From positions 1-16,115 of the forward strand of contig JACPJX010000046.1 in assembly GCA_016187365.1 (NCBI GenBank): a DNA stretch of 16,115 bases, read 5' to 3'. This DNA is from Candidatus Aenigmatarchaeota archaeon. Lineage in GTDB: Archaea; Aenigmatarchaeota; Aenigmatarchaeia; GW2011-AR5. Position numbers and translations under genes: made by a program. The notes below the pieces were generated by a model, which saw nothing but the letters and a program-made list of their open reading frames with translations, searched no databases and had not been told where the DNA came from. Of the stretch, positions 1 through 6,526 are shown one piece after another; positions within the stretch are counted from its first letter, which is position 1, and the number at the start of each line of letters is the position of its first letter.

Positions 1-45
1 GTTCTGCTTATTCTGGCAGGCGGAAGCAGAGGGACTGGTATCTGA
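1..45 (+). CDS. possible 3' end of an upstream gene
   Basis: The first reading frame is open from the window edge to a TGA at 43-45, one base before the ATG of the next gene. It would encode a short tail ending in SRGTGI. Such tight spacing is common for the operon genes of this window. The other two frames are also open over this short stretch, so the evidence is only spacing. No function can be given. Confidence 0.3.
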   Translation, partial: VLLILAGGSRGTGI

Positions 46-46
46 T

Positions 47-397
47 ATGTTCGGGTTCCTGAAGAAGAAAAGGCGGGAGGAAATGGACGATTTCTTCGAC
101 ATAAAGGGCAATATCGAAGGGAAACCGCCGGAGCGCGACGTGATAGAGCAGCCGAAGGATCCGTTCCGCGGCGCGGAGCCGAAGCAGGACGAATGGACGC
201 CGGCCTTCCCCAGAAAAGATGTCGAGTTTGAGGATTTCGGGCAGACGGCAATGCGCGGGCCGTCGAAGGACTACGACGTCATGCAACGCCTGGATGTCAT
301 AGAGTCGCAACTGCAGGCAATAAGGTCGCAGACGGAAACAATAAACGAGCGGCTGAAGAACCTGGAGTTCAGGCTGACCGGCGGGAGAAGGTACTAG
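47..397 (+). CDS. small charged protein with C-terminal coiled coil, unknown function
   Basis: The 116-residue product starts with a basic segment (FLKKKRRE), continues with an acidic, proline-rich and probably disordered middle (about residues 15-75), and ends with a heptad-like helix (about 78-110, with L, I and V spaced as in a coiled coil and the segment INERLKNLEFRL). There is no signal peptide or membrane segment. The ATG at 47 is the first start in the frame, but the frame is open to the window edge, so an upstream start cannot be excluded. It may be the last gene of an operon entering from the left. The C-terminal helix faintly recalls coiled-coil accessory proteins of archaeal motility operons, but this is not enough for a name. 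Confidence 0.75.
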   Translation: MFGFLKKKRREEMDDFFDIKGNIEGKPPERDVIEQPKDPFRGAEPKQDEWTPAFPRKDVEFEDFGQTAMRGPSKDYDVMQRLDVIESQLQAIRSQTETINERLKNLEFRLTGGRRY

Positions 398-408
398 AAT
401 TTTATCTG

Positions 409-504
409 CAGAAACATCCTTAGATGTTTCTGAGATGTCAAAAACCAAAGGTTTTTGCACATTTAGTTGTAGGATATGTGCAGAAAGTTGCGCTTTCTGA
501 CATC
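409..504. repeat. hairpin cluster A between convergent genes
   Basis: Four inverted repeats lie almost end to end: 409-418 with 423-432 (10 bp, loop CTTA); 439-446 with 450-457 (8 bp, loop AAA); 456-462 with 476-482 (7 bp, 13-base loop, sharing bases with its neighbours); 481-487 with 493-499 (7 bp, loop TTGCG). In addition GATGTC at 434-439 can pair with GACATC at 499-504, which would close the last three hairpins into a multibranched structure. The cluster separates two convergent genes, so it may end transcription or stabilise 3' ends, but archaeal terminators are usually U-tracts without hairpins. It resembles the clusters at 4373-4494 and 11143-11336. Confidence 0.8.
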
Positions 505-534
505 CCAAAAAACTCATAAAATTTCAAAATATAG

Positions 535-1692
535 TCATCTTCCCGCCTTTATTGATATCACGTCGCCGTTCTGCAGAACGTAGTCCGCAGCAATGCTTCT
601 GCCGGTCTTCGCGCTGACGGCGGAGATGAACTTCTTCCCTATGTCCTCGTGCACGCGGTAGGCGAGATCAAGAGCCGTGGAATTCTTTCTCATGAGGAAG
701 GCATCGGGCAGGACTTCGCCCTTCTTGTTTGCCCACCTCTTCTCGTCCTCCACGGGATAAACGACATTCATGCCGAGGACATCAAAAACGATCTTGTTGA
801 GGCACTGCTGGACCCCGGTATTCCCGTTCTCCACAAGATATTTTTTCATGAAACCGAGGGCGGTTTCCTGCCTTTCGCCCGCCTGCTTCAGCATCCTGAA
901 CGACGCGTTCCCGGGGATGTATTCCAGGATGCCTTCCTTCGCCGCCTCGCGCAGCGCGAGCTCTATCTCGGCGCTGACATGCACCACTTCGCGCGTCTTT
1001 CCGATGCGCTCCGCATTCTCCTCAGAGCCCTTCCTGTCGTACTTGTTGCCCGCGATGAGTATCGGCTTTGATTTCCTCCTGAGCGATGAGACAAAATCAA
1101 GCATGTCATCCTCGTTCCACGACTTCGGGCTCCCGCGGACGGACGAATCGATGTCATGCCTTCTTATCCCGATGCCGGAAAGCCGCTTCTCGATTACCGA
1201 AGAGGCGTCCTTCGAGGATTCAACGAGTTTCCAGTCCTTTTTCAGCAGGGAGAGAAGCCAGAAGTCAACCTCCTGCTCAAGCATCTCAACGGTGCGCATA
1301 GGGTCAAACCCGGACGCGGGATTGCCTTCGTAATCCACGGAGCCGGATATGTCGAGGACATGTATGAGGGCGTCGGATTTCATGACGTCGGAAAGGAACG
1401 CGTTGCCGCGCCCCCTGCCGAGATGCGCGCCGGGCACAAGGCCCGCGACATCCCACAGTTTTATCGGCACAAACCTTGTGCCGGAAAGGCATTTCCCGCA
1501 CGGATGAGAAGCGCCTCCGGCGCCAGTTTTTGCATTCAAGCACTGGCAGCCCGCCGTCACGTACGCAAGACCCTCGTTCGGCTCAAGCGTCGTGAAAGGG
1601 TAAGGCGCGATCTTCACGTCCTTGAGCGTGCACGCCTTGAAGAAAGTGCTCTTGCCGCCAGACGGCGCCCCGACAAGACCTATCTCCGCCAT
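535..1692 (-). CDS. ychF: YchF/Obg-family translation-associated GTPase with TGS domain
   Basis: The 385-residue product is a P-loop NTPase of the archaeal YchF branch of the Obg family, which acts with ribosomes; bacterial and eukaryotic members (YchF, OLA1) prefer ATP. Visible motifs are the P-loop GAPSGGKST (8-16), YPFTT (31-35), switch motif DVAGL (81-85) followed by VPGAHLGRGRGNAFL, and NKYD (216-219) at the base-recognition position. A cysteine group C49-x-C51 and C65-x2-C68 sits after the switch I area, as in archaeal homologues. The last ~70 residues form a TGS domain ending VLQNGDVISIKAGR. The open frame extends far upstream, but that part lies over the opposite gene; the start MAEIGLVG at 1692 matches the family N-terminus. 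It is divergent from the KH gene and probably leaderless. Confidence 0.93.
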   Translation of the reverse strand: MAEIGLVGAPSGGKSTFFKACTLKDVKIAPYPFTTLEPNEGLAYVTAGCQCLNAKTGAGGASHPCGKCLSGTRFVPIKLWDVAGLVPGAHLGRGRGNAFLSDVMKSDALIHVLDISGSVDYEGNPASGFDPMRTVEMLEQEVDFWLLSLLKKDWKLVESSKDASSVIEKRLSGIGIRRHDIDSSVRGSPKSWNEDDMLDFVSSLRRKSKPILIAGNKYDRKGSEENAERIGKTREVVHVSAEIELALREAAKEGILEYIPGNASFRMLKQAGERQETALGFMKKYLVENGNTGVQQCLNKIVFDVLGMNVVYPVEDEKRWANKKGEVLPDAFLMRKNSTALDLAYRVHEDIGKKFISAVSAKTGRSIAADYVLQNGDVISIKAGR

Positions 1693-1714
1693 TGAATGCT
1701 TTTCCCGCCGAAGG

Positions 1715-1724
1715 CTTATAAAAG
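1715..1724. promoter_or_regulatory. shared, nearly palindromic TATA box for the ychF and KH genes
   Basis: The 51-base gap between two divergent start codons contains CTTATAAAAG, whose reverse complement CTTTTATAAG is also a good archaeal TATA box. Its centre is about 24 bases from the KH-gene ATG (1744) and about 28 bases from the ychF ATG (1692). Both distances suit leaderless transcription. No other AT-rich box is present in the gap apart from the TTTAAT near 1735, which is too close to 1744. Confidence 0.6.
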
Positions 1725-1743
1725 TGCAATCCAATTTAATTCT

Positions 1744-2205
1744 ATGAAGATCTGCAAAATATGCGCGAAAAACGACATACTGTGCAGCGCCTGCAGCAGG
1801 AAAGTCGAGCAGGGCGAGATAACCCCGGAAAGCGTGAAGATCTCGAGGGCGCTTGAAAAGATAGAGGAAGGAATGGACTTTGTCCAGAGCTTCGAGGCCA
1901 TGGGAAGGATCTTCATCGTGGTCAGGAGCGAGGACACAGGGAAAATCATAGGGAAGTCCGGGAAAAACGCGAAAAGTTTGGAGAATCTCACCGGAAAGAA
2001 GATAAAGATAATAGGGAAAGAGGGCGGGAAGGAAATGCTTGAAAAGGCGATCGGCATAAGCATCGCCGGAGTGAACAAGGTATACGGGGCGGAGGAATTC
2101 TACAGGGTGAGGATAAGCAGGAAGGAAAAAATCCGGCTGAAGCCCGGCTTCGAGAAGGTAATAAAGTCCATAGTTGGGGACAAGGCTGAAATAGTATTTG
2201 AATAA
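1744..2205 (+). CDS. zinc-ribbon and KH-domain RNA-binding protein
   Basis: The 153-residue product begins with a small zinc-binding knuckle, C4-x2-C7 and C14-x2-C17, then a helical linker, then a KH RNA-binding domain with the GxxG loop at 70-73 inside KIIGKSGKNAKSLENLTGKK. The C-terminal ~50 residues (ISRKEKIRLKPGFEKVIKS) may be a second, degenerate nucleic-acid-binding unit. The layout recalls archaeal NusA-related and other KH proteins linked to transcription or translation. The start at 1744 was chosen over the in-frame ATG at 1696 because the upstream extension crosses the promoter and the Cys motif then lies at the N-terminus. It is transcribed divergently from ychF, which supports a ribosome-related role. 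Confidence 0.82.
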   Translation: MKICKICAKNDILCSACSRKVEQGEITPESVKISRALEKIEEGMDFVQSFEAMGRIFIVVRSEDTGKIIGKSGKNAKSLENLTGKKIKIIGKEGGKEMLEKAIGISIAGVNKVYGAEEFYRVRISRKEKIRLKPGFEKVIKSIVGDKAEIVFE

Positions 2206-2211
2206 TTCGGA

Positions 2212-2220
2212 TTTATAAAT
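2212..2220 (+). promoter_or_regulatory. TATA box of the 2242 gene
   Basis: TTTATAAAT lies about 26 bases before the ATG at 2242, the spacing expected for a leaderless archaeal transcript. It is only seven bases after the KH-gene stop codon. Confidence 0.55.
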
Positions 2221-2241
2221 CTGGGCATTCTGACTTATTGT

Positions 2242-2523
2242 ATGGAAATGGGAATGAGGCCCGAAGACCATAGCGAACTAAATGGAATTCACTTAAAACC
2301 CGAAGAGTTTCGGGCACGCAGATTTGCGTACATGAGGGAATTATACAAAGGCGATCCAAGAGCTCTTCAGCAAATTGATATTTATGATAATAGTTCTCCA
2401 TATGGGTTGCATCGCAGAATATTGGTAAAAGCCCTCAAAGATCGAGATGAAGAAACCGAAAGAAATGAATTAGCTTGGTTTCGAGAACATTATCCACTTG
2501 TATGCAACGTTGGTGATATCTAG
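2242..2523 (+). CDS. small hypothetical protein, 93 aa
   Basis: The protein is soluble, highly charged and probably helical, with an Arg/Glu-rich middle (LKPEEFRARRFAYMRELYKG) and a Trp/Tyr-containing end (ELAWFREHYPLVCNVGDI). I recognise no family. Two further in-frame Met codons follow closely (2248, 2254), so the exact start is uncertain; 2242 is preferred because of the TATA box 26 bases upstream. Base composition is more AT-rich than its neighbours. It stands alone between the KH gene and ABCE1, with 129 bases before the next start. Confidence 0.65.
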   Translation: MEMGMRPEDHSELNGIHLKPEEFRARRFAYMRELYKGDPRALQQIDIYDNSSPYGLHRRILVKALKDRDEETERNELAWFREHYPLVCNVGDI

Positions 2524-2642
2524 GAAATGGACTTCATCGTAGCAAACAATCTATGAATGTCCTTTGCTTGCCCGACAGACGCGCTTAATCCCATGCCAAA
2601 CGCACGTAGAACTTCTTAATACATCAATTTGCAATAATAATC

Positions 2643-2647
2643 AGGTG
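2643..2647 (+). promoter_or_regulatory. Shine-Dalgarno site AGGTG before ABCE1
   Basis: AGGTG sits five bases before the ATG at 2653 and can pair with the CACCU part of the conserved archaeal 16S rRNA 3' end. A TATA-like CTTAATAC at about 2616-2623 would give a short leader, so this gene is led, unlike the leaderless neighbours. The same AGGTGC motif precedes the genes at 7542 (minus) and 8007. Confidence 0.6.
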
Positions 2648-2652
2648 CCTGC

Positions 2653-3516
2653 ATGACAAGAATAGCTGTAATCGATTACGACCTCTGCCATCCGGACAAG
2701 TGCGGGAATTTCCTGTGCGTCAGGCTGTGTCCCGTCAACCGCAAGGGAGAGGACTGCATAGTCAGGAAGGACAGACAGGAAGGAAGCGCGAAGAAACTGC
2801 GGCCGTTCATCATAGAGGAGACGTGCATCGGGTGCTCCATATGCGTGAACAAGTGCCCGTTCGGCGCGATAAGCATAGTCAATACGCCGGAGCAGCTGAA
2901 AGAGGAGCCCATACACAGGTTTGGCGAGAACGAGTTCGTGCTTTTCAGGCTTCCTGTCCCGGTGAAGGGGGTTGTGGGGCTTCTGGGCCCGAACGGCATG
3001 GGAAAGACGACGGCGATGCGCCTGCTCTCAGGGCAGATCAGCCCCAATCTCGGAAAATACGGCGAGGACGCGTCAAAAGAGCTTGCGAGAATCCACAGGG
3101 GGAGCGAACTGCAGAGTTATTTCGAGGATATCGCGAAGGAAAAGAAGAAGACCGTATACAAGCCCCAGCAGGTCAGCATGCTCCCGAAGGTCGCGTCCGG
3201 AACCGTTTCCAGTTTCCTGAGCGACGAGATGATAAAAAAACTGGAACTCGCCAACTGCGCCGGCAGGGACATAGGCGCATTGTCGGGCGGCGAGCTCCAA
3301 AGGCTTGCGACAGGCATCGCGCTCTCGAGAGAGGCCGACGTCTACTACATAGACGAGGTGTCAAGTCATCTTGACGTGAGGCAGAGGATAAACACGGCGA
3401 AGATAATAAGGGAGTCCGCTGAGGACAAATACTTCATGGCCGTCGAGCACGACCTAGCAACGCTCGATTTCATGGCCGACAAGATACACGTATTCTACGG
3501 CGTGCCGGGCGTATAA
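2653..3516 (+). CDS. rli1: ABCE1/Rli1 ribosome-recycling ATPase, N-terminal half (Fe-S domain and NBD1)
   Basis: ABCE1 splits post-termination ribosomes into subunits with aRF1/Pelota. This 287-residue part holds the N-terminal ferredoxin-like domain with eight cluster cysteines: C-x4-C-x4-C-x3-CP starting at DLCHPDKCG, and CIGCSICVNKCPFG. The first nucleotide-binding domain has Walker A GPNGMGKTT (about 113-121), the signature LSGGELQR, and Walker B YYIDEVSSHLD, in which the usual Pro of DEPSS is Val while the catalytic Glu is kept. Normal ABCE1 is one chain of about 590-600 residues. Here the frame stops with TAA at 3514-3516 right after VFYGVPGV, exactly at hinge 1, and the second half continues in the next frame. 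The protein is therefore split, mutated, or affected by an assembly error. Confidence 0.93.
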   Translation: MTRIAVIDYDLCHPDKCGNFLCVRLCPVNRKGEDCIVRKDRQEGSAKKLRPFIIEETCIGCSICVNKCPFGAISIVNTPEQLKEEPIHRFGENEFVLFRLPVPVKGVVGLLGPNGMGKTTAMRLLSGQISPNLGKYGEDASKELARIHRGSELQSYFEDIAKEKKKTVYKPQQVSMLPKVASGTVSSFLSDEMIKKLELANCAGRDIGALSGGELQRLATGIALSREADVYYIDEVSSHLDVRQRINTAKIIRESAEDKYFMAVEHDLATLDFMADKIHVFYGVPGV

Positions 3517-3520
3517 CGCG

Positions 3521-4345
3521 GTGAGGAGCGGCATAAACACGTTCCTTGACGGATACCTGCCGGACGACAATGTCAGGATACGGGAGAGGACCGTGTTCGA
3601 GGAAGTCGAAAGGACGAAGAAAGCAAAGGGGAAGGTCCTCGCGTCATTCGGCGAGATGAGCAGAAAGGCAGGGGACTTCGAGCTCAGCGTCGCAAAAGGG
3701 GAAATATTCGAGAACGAGGTGCTGGGGATACTGGGCGCCAACGCTCTCGGGAAGACGACATTCGCAAAGATGCTTGCCGAGGGCCACGCAAGCCTTTCGA
3801 AAAAGGCCGTCATTTCCTACAAGCCGCAGTACATAGAGACCGACTACCAGGGCAGCGTGAGGGGCATACTCCAGGGAGTTGCGGAGAGCGACGACTTCCC
3901 TGCGCTCGTGAGACAGCTCGATGCCGAGAGGCTGATGGAAAAAAGCGTCAGGAACCTGTCGGGCGGCGAACTCCAGCGCATCGCGATACTCCTATGCCTC
4001 GCAAAAAAGGCAGACGTGTATCTGCTGGACGAGCCTTCCGCCTACCTTGACGTCGACCAGCGCCTTGCGGCTGCAAAGGCCATACGCGGGCGGACGGCAA
4101 TGGTGATAGACCACGACCTCCTTTTCCTCAGCTACATATCCGACAGGGCGATGGTCTTCACAGGCGAGCCCGGAAAATACGGCGAGGCCGAAGTGCTGGG
4201 GCTGCGCGAGGGCTTCAACAAGTTCCTCAGGGAGGTCGGCGTCACCTTCAGGCGCGACGAGGAAAGCAAAAGGCCGCGCGCCAACAAGACGGACAGCGTC
4301 AAGGACCGCGAACAGAAGGAGAGCGGGGAGTACTTCTATTCCTGA
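3521..4345 (+). CDS. rli1: ABCE1/Rli1 ribosome-recycling ATPase, C-terminal half (NBD2)
   Basis: This 274-residue frame continues ABCE1 from the hinge: SGINTFLDGYLPDDNVRIRE matches the conserved segment that opens the second half. It contains Walker A LGANALGKTT, the YKPQYI segment, signature LSGGELQR, Walker B DVYLLDEPSAYLDV, the H-loop VIDHD, and the conserved C-terminus FRRDEESKRPRANK with SVKDREQKESGEYFYS. If translated separately it would need the GTG at 3521, which has no convincing ribosome-binding site. The same frame is open back to 3509 and encodes AYNAV before that GTG, matching the expected hinge, which favours a disrupted single gene. About 6-10 hinge residues seem to be missing, as though a stretch of 3n+2 bases had been lost. 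Confidence 0.92.
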   Translation: MRSGINTFLDGYLPDDNVRIRERTVFEEVERTKKAKGKVLASFGEMSRKAGDFELSVAKGEIFENEVLGILGANALGKTTFAKMLAEGHASLSKKAVISYKPQYIETDYQGSVRGILQGVAESDDFPALVRQLDAERLMEKSVRNLSGGELQRIAILLCLAKKADVYLLDEPSAYLDVDQRLAAAKAIRGRTAMVIDHDLLFLSYISDRAMVFTGEPGKYGEAEVLGLREGFNKFLREVGVTFRRDEESKRPRANKTDSVKDREQKESGEYFYS

Positions 4346-4372
4346 CTTCTCGCAAGAAATTGATTTTATGTA

Positions 4373-4494
4373 CAACGGCATTGAAAACCTTCAACGGAAC
4401 TCTGTTCCGTTAGTGGATGAAACACAATGCCGTTGACATGACAAAGATGTTAGAAACCGGCATCTTTAGATGCCGGAGATATAAACATCTTTGC
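4373..4494. repeat. hairpin cluster B, two nested stem-loops
   Basis: An 11-bp stem (4373-4383 with 4425-4435, perfect) encloses a second hairpin, 4393-4400 with 4404-4411 (8 bp, loop TCT). Directly after it a 10-bp stem (4442-4451 with 4484-4493, perfect) encloses 4457-4464 with 4469-4476 (8 bp, loop TTTA). The inner core CATCTTTAGATG almost equals the core CATCCTTAGATG of the first hairpin in cluster A, although the outer stem bases differ. The cluster fills the gap between the convergent ABCE1 and cupin genes and reaches the cupin stop codon. Confidence 0.82.
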
Positions 4495-4851
4495 TCATTC
4501 GTAATGTATGTCGGCTTCTCCTGTCTCAAGGTCTACTATCGGGGGCGTCTGGACTGAAAAGAGATGGGTTCTGGAGCGCGGCTCAAATCCGTGGGAAGTC
4601 CCTGCTGGCAGATACAGTTCTTTGCCGGGAAAATAATCCATCCTCATTCCGTTGATAGTCATACAACCGCATCCCTCGACCACATACAGAACCTCGTCCG
4701 AATCCGTATGAAAAGCGGGTCTATAAGGGCCCGGGCCCAGAAAGACATGCTCCCAGCACTGACCTTCAAATTCATAGAGTCTTCCAACCGTTATGTCCCC
4801 CACAGAATACGTTTTAGTGCCGTCTACAGAAGATCTTACTTCTATTCCCAT
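4495..4851 (-). CDS. single-domain cupin protein
   Basis: The 118-residue product has the cupin beta-barrel pattern. Motif 1 is PGPYRPAFHTDSDEVLYVVEGCG with H48 and E53 as likely metal ligands (the first His of the classic HxH is absent), and motif 2 is GKELYLPAGTSHGFEP with H87. The three residues could bind one metal ion. Small cupins of this type act on sugars, polyketides or phenolics, or bind small ligands; the substrate cannot be read from the sequence. A TATA-like CTTTTTTAGAG (minus strand, about 4868-4878) is near 20-25 bases upstream, so the gene is likely leaderless. It diverges from alaX. Confidence 0.85.
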   Translation of the reverse strand: MGIEVRSSVDGTKTYSVGDITVGRLYEFEGQCWEHVFLGPGPYRPAFHTDSDEVLYVVEGCGCMTINGMRMDYFPGKELYLPAGTSHGFEPRSRTHLFSVQTPPIVDLETGEADIHYE

Positions 4852-4865
4852 TGCGAAACTATATC

Positions 4866-4883
4866 TCTAAAAAAGCCTTAAAG
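4866..4883. promoter_or_regulatory. shared promoter region of cupin and alaX
   Basis: The 52-base gap between the divergent starts 4851 and 4904 has one AT-rich core, read CTAAAAAAGCCTTAAAGG on the plus strand. Its distance to both ATGs is about 20-30 bases. It may serve both genes as a pair of overlapping TATA boxes. Confidence 0.45.
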
Positions 4884-4903
4884 GTTCCGTCCAAGAAAAT
4901 CCA

Positions 4904-5599
4904 ATGAAAAATCTTTATCTGGCGGACTCGTACCTGAGGGAGTGGACGACGAAAGTCGAGAATGCGAGCGGAAAATCCGTAACGCTTTCTGAAAGCGCCT
5001 TCTATCCGGCAGGCGGAGGCCAGCCGTGCGACTTCGGCACGATTTCATGCAACGGGACAGAATATATAGTGAGCGGCGTTTCGAAGAAGGAAGGCATACA
5101 GGTGGACAGGGAAGGCCTTTCGGCCGGCGACAGCGTCCGCTGCATTCTGGACTGGGAAAGAAGATACAGGCTGATGAGGATGCACACGGCGGCGCATATA
5201 CTCATCGCCGTGATGTACAAGGACGACGTGCTCGTGACAGGCAACCAGCTGGACACCGAGAAGTCCAGGATAGACTTCTCGCTTGAGGAAATGAACAGGC
5301 AGAAGATCGGGAAGTGCTTCGAGACGGCGAATGACATCGTGAAAAAGGACATTCCTGTGACGTTCACATTCATGAAGCGCGAGGACGTTCTTATGCACAA
5401 GCATCTGGCGAAGCTCGCTGCAGGGCTGCCGGACATCGACGAGATGAGGATAGTCCGGATAGGCGGCGGCGAAATGATAGACGAGCAGGTTGACGGCGGC
5501 ACGCACGTGCGGAGCACGGGGGAAATCGGCGGGATAGTATTGCTCTCCGTGGAGAACAAGGGCAGGTCGAATAGGAGAGTATACTACACAATAGAATGA
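4904..5599 (+). CDS. alaX: alanyl-tRNA editing protein AlaX
   Basis: The 231-residue product is a free-standing homologue of the AlaRS editing domain, which hydrolyses Ser (or Gly) mischarged onto tRNA-Ala. It starts with the small beta domain containing FYPAGGGQP (33-41), followed by the zinc-site motif H94-TAA-H98 and, near the end, DGGTHVRSTGEIG with H201. The position that is Cys in CGGTHV of AlaRS is Asp197 here. Length and domain order fit the medium-size AlaX class (with the N-terminal beta domain and without the long C-terminal region). It is a single gene, divergent from the cupin, with about 44 bases before the next start. Confidence 0.92.
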   Translation: MKNLYLADSYLREWTTKVENASGKSVTLSESAFYPAGGGQPCDFGTISCNGTEYIVSGVSKKEGIQVDREGLSAGDSVRCILDWERRYRLMRMHTAAHILIAVMYKDDVLVTGNQLDTEKSRIDFSLEEMNRQKIGKCFETANDIVKKDIPVTFTFMKREDVLMHKHLAKLAAGLPDIDEMRIVRIGGGEMIDEQVDGGTHVRSTGEIGGIVLLSVENKGRSNRRVYYTIE

Positions 5600-5613
5600 A
5601 AGAGCGAACCAAG

Positions 5614-5623
5614 CTTTTTATAG
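5614..5623 (+). promoter_or_regulatory. TATA box of the GNAT-like gene
   Basis: CTTTTTATAG lies about 25 bases before the ATG at 5644, the leaderless spacing seen repeatedly in this window. Confidence 0.5.
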
Positions 5624-5643
5624 ATTTTGGACAGGATACCTGA

Positions 5644-6468
5644 ATGCCGGGCGAAGAAGTAAGTGTTTTTGAATGGAAAGACGGAAGAGTTCTAGTCGAA
5701 ATTCCGGAAAGATATATGAGTTATCTCCGCTTGGCGGAAGGAGATAGTCATCCAATCATAAGGCACGCTTCGGAAGATGATATTGATAGTGTACTGCAGC
5801 TTGAGGCAACGGCGTTCTCCGGAGACAATTCAACGCTGGACCCTGCCGAAACGCATGAAGGCATAAGGGCATTTCTGGAAAACAAAGGCGAGATTCTTTT
5901 GCTCTGCAGGGATACGGGATTTCTTGAAAGGATACCGCTGGATGATTTGTTAAAAATTAATTATGAAGCATTGGATAAAAATTCTCCGTTGAGGCAGATA
6001 ACAGGAAGAAGGGGATTGCTTAGAAGGGCACAGCATGCTTACGAAGGCATGGGAAAAGATGTGTGGTACATACATGGCGTGGGCAATACACTAAAAAGAA
6101 ACGGCGACGCCTCAAGGCTCATGGTTCGCGCATTAATGGATACAGGAGAAGAGCGAATACATTTCGGATATATCGACATCGGGCCGGTTCATGACAACAT
6201 AAACACCCCGTCATTCAGGTTATTTTTCAGGCATGGCAGTGTAGCTGACGGATGGGAAGATGAGGTATATACGCCAGGAGTTCCATACTTAAGAGTTTCT
6301 CATGGAGCTTATGAGGTCGGCGGCGACGAACGAAGAGTTGACCTGAGAAGAAGAACATACAAGCACCAGCTGAGAGAAGCCATGGATGCAGGATACGTGG
6401 GTGTTGACTTGGCAAGAAGCACGTCAGGCATGGCGAAGGAAATGATTTTCCGCGACAGGCTGCCTTAG
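5644..6468 (+). CDS. GNAT-like N-acetyltransferase, divergent
   Basis: After about 35 N-terminal residues, the segment IRHASEDDIDSVLQLEATAF (39-58) matches the first strand and helix of the GNAT fold. Residues 140-165 (VWYIHGVGNTLKRNGDASRL) resemble the acetyl-CoA-binding strand and the Q/R-x-x-G-x-G/A turn, and NTPSFRLFFRHGSV (187-200) resembles the Asn-containing helix and final strand. The middle (about 85-138) is longer than in typical GNATs, and a basic helical tail of about 50 residues follows. The substrate is unknown. Base composition is somewhat more AT-rich than in the housekeeping genes. It converges on the gene at 6527. Confidence 0.68.
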   Translation: MPGEEVSVFEWKDGRVLVEIPERYMSYLRLAEGDSHPIIRHASEDDIDSVLQLEATAFSGDNSTLDPAETHEGIRAFLENKGEILLLCRDTGFLERIPLDDLLKINYEALDKNSPLRQITGRRGLLRRAQHAYEGMGKDVWYIHGVGNTLKRNGDASRLMVRALMDTGEERIHFGYIDIGPVHDNINTPSFRLFFRHGSVADGWEDEVYTPGVPYLRVSHGAYEVGGDERRVDLRRRTYKHQLREAMDAGYVGVDLARSTSGMAKEMIFRDRLP

Positions 6469-6526
6469 AAGCCGGATTAGTAATCTTGACTTTTGACAAA
6501 TATCATATATACGATAGAATAAATCA

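Noticed and set aside
409..504. Intrinsic (bacterial-type) terminator
   Set aside because: The hairpins are not followed by U-runs at the right place and archaea do not generally use such terminators; a role in 3' ends stays possible but unproven.
1156..1695. Plus-strand frame of 179 codons opposite ychF
   Set aside because: The minus strand encodes a clear GTPase with all motifs; this frame has no recognisable content.
1693..2271. Minus-strand frame extending the ychF gene by 193 residues upstream
   Set aside because: The extension lies opposite the KH gene, has odd composition and precedes the family N-terminus MAEIGLVG; the promoter also lies inside it.
2524..2652. tRNA or small RNA gene before ABCE1
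   Set aside because: No cloverleaf, T-loop motif or stable fold is visible; only a weak imperfect inverted repeat near 2527-2565 and a TATA-like box.
3505..3520. Programmed +1 frameshift in ABCE1
   Set aside because: The site GTA-TAA-C offers no good re-pairing for the P-site tRNA, no stimulator is evident, and the hinge would still be short; deletion or error is simpler.
4564..4881. Plus-strand frame opposite the cupin gene
   Set aside because: The cupin motifs are on the minus strand and the plus frame shows no family features.
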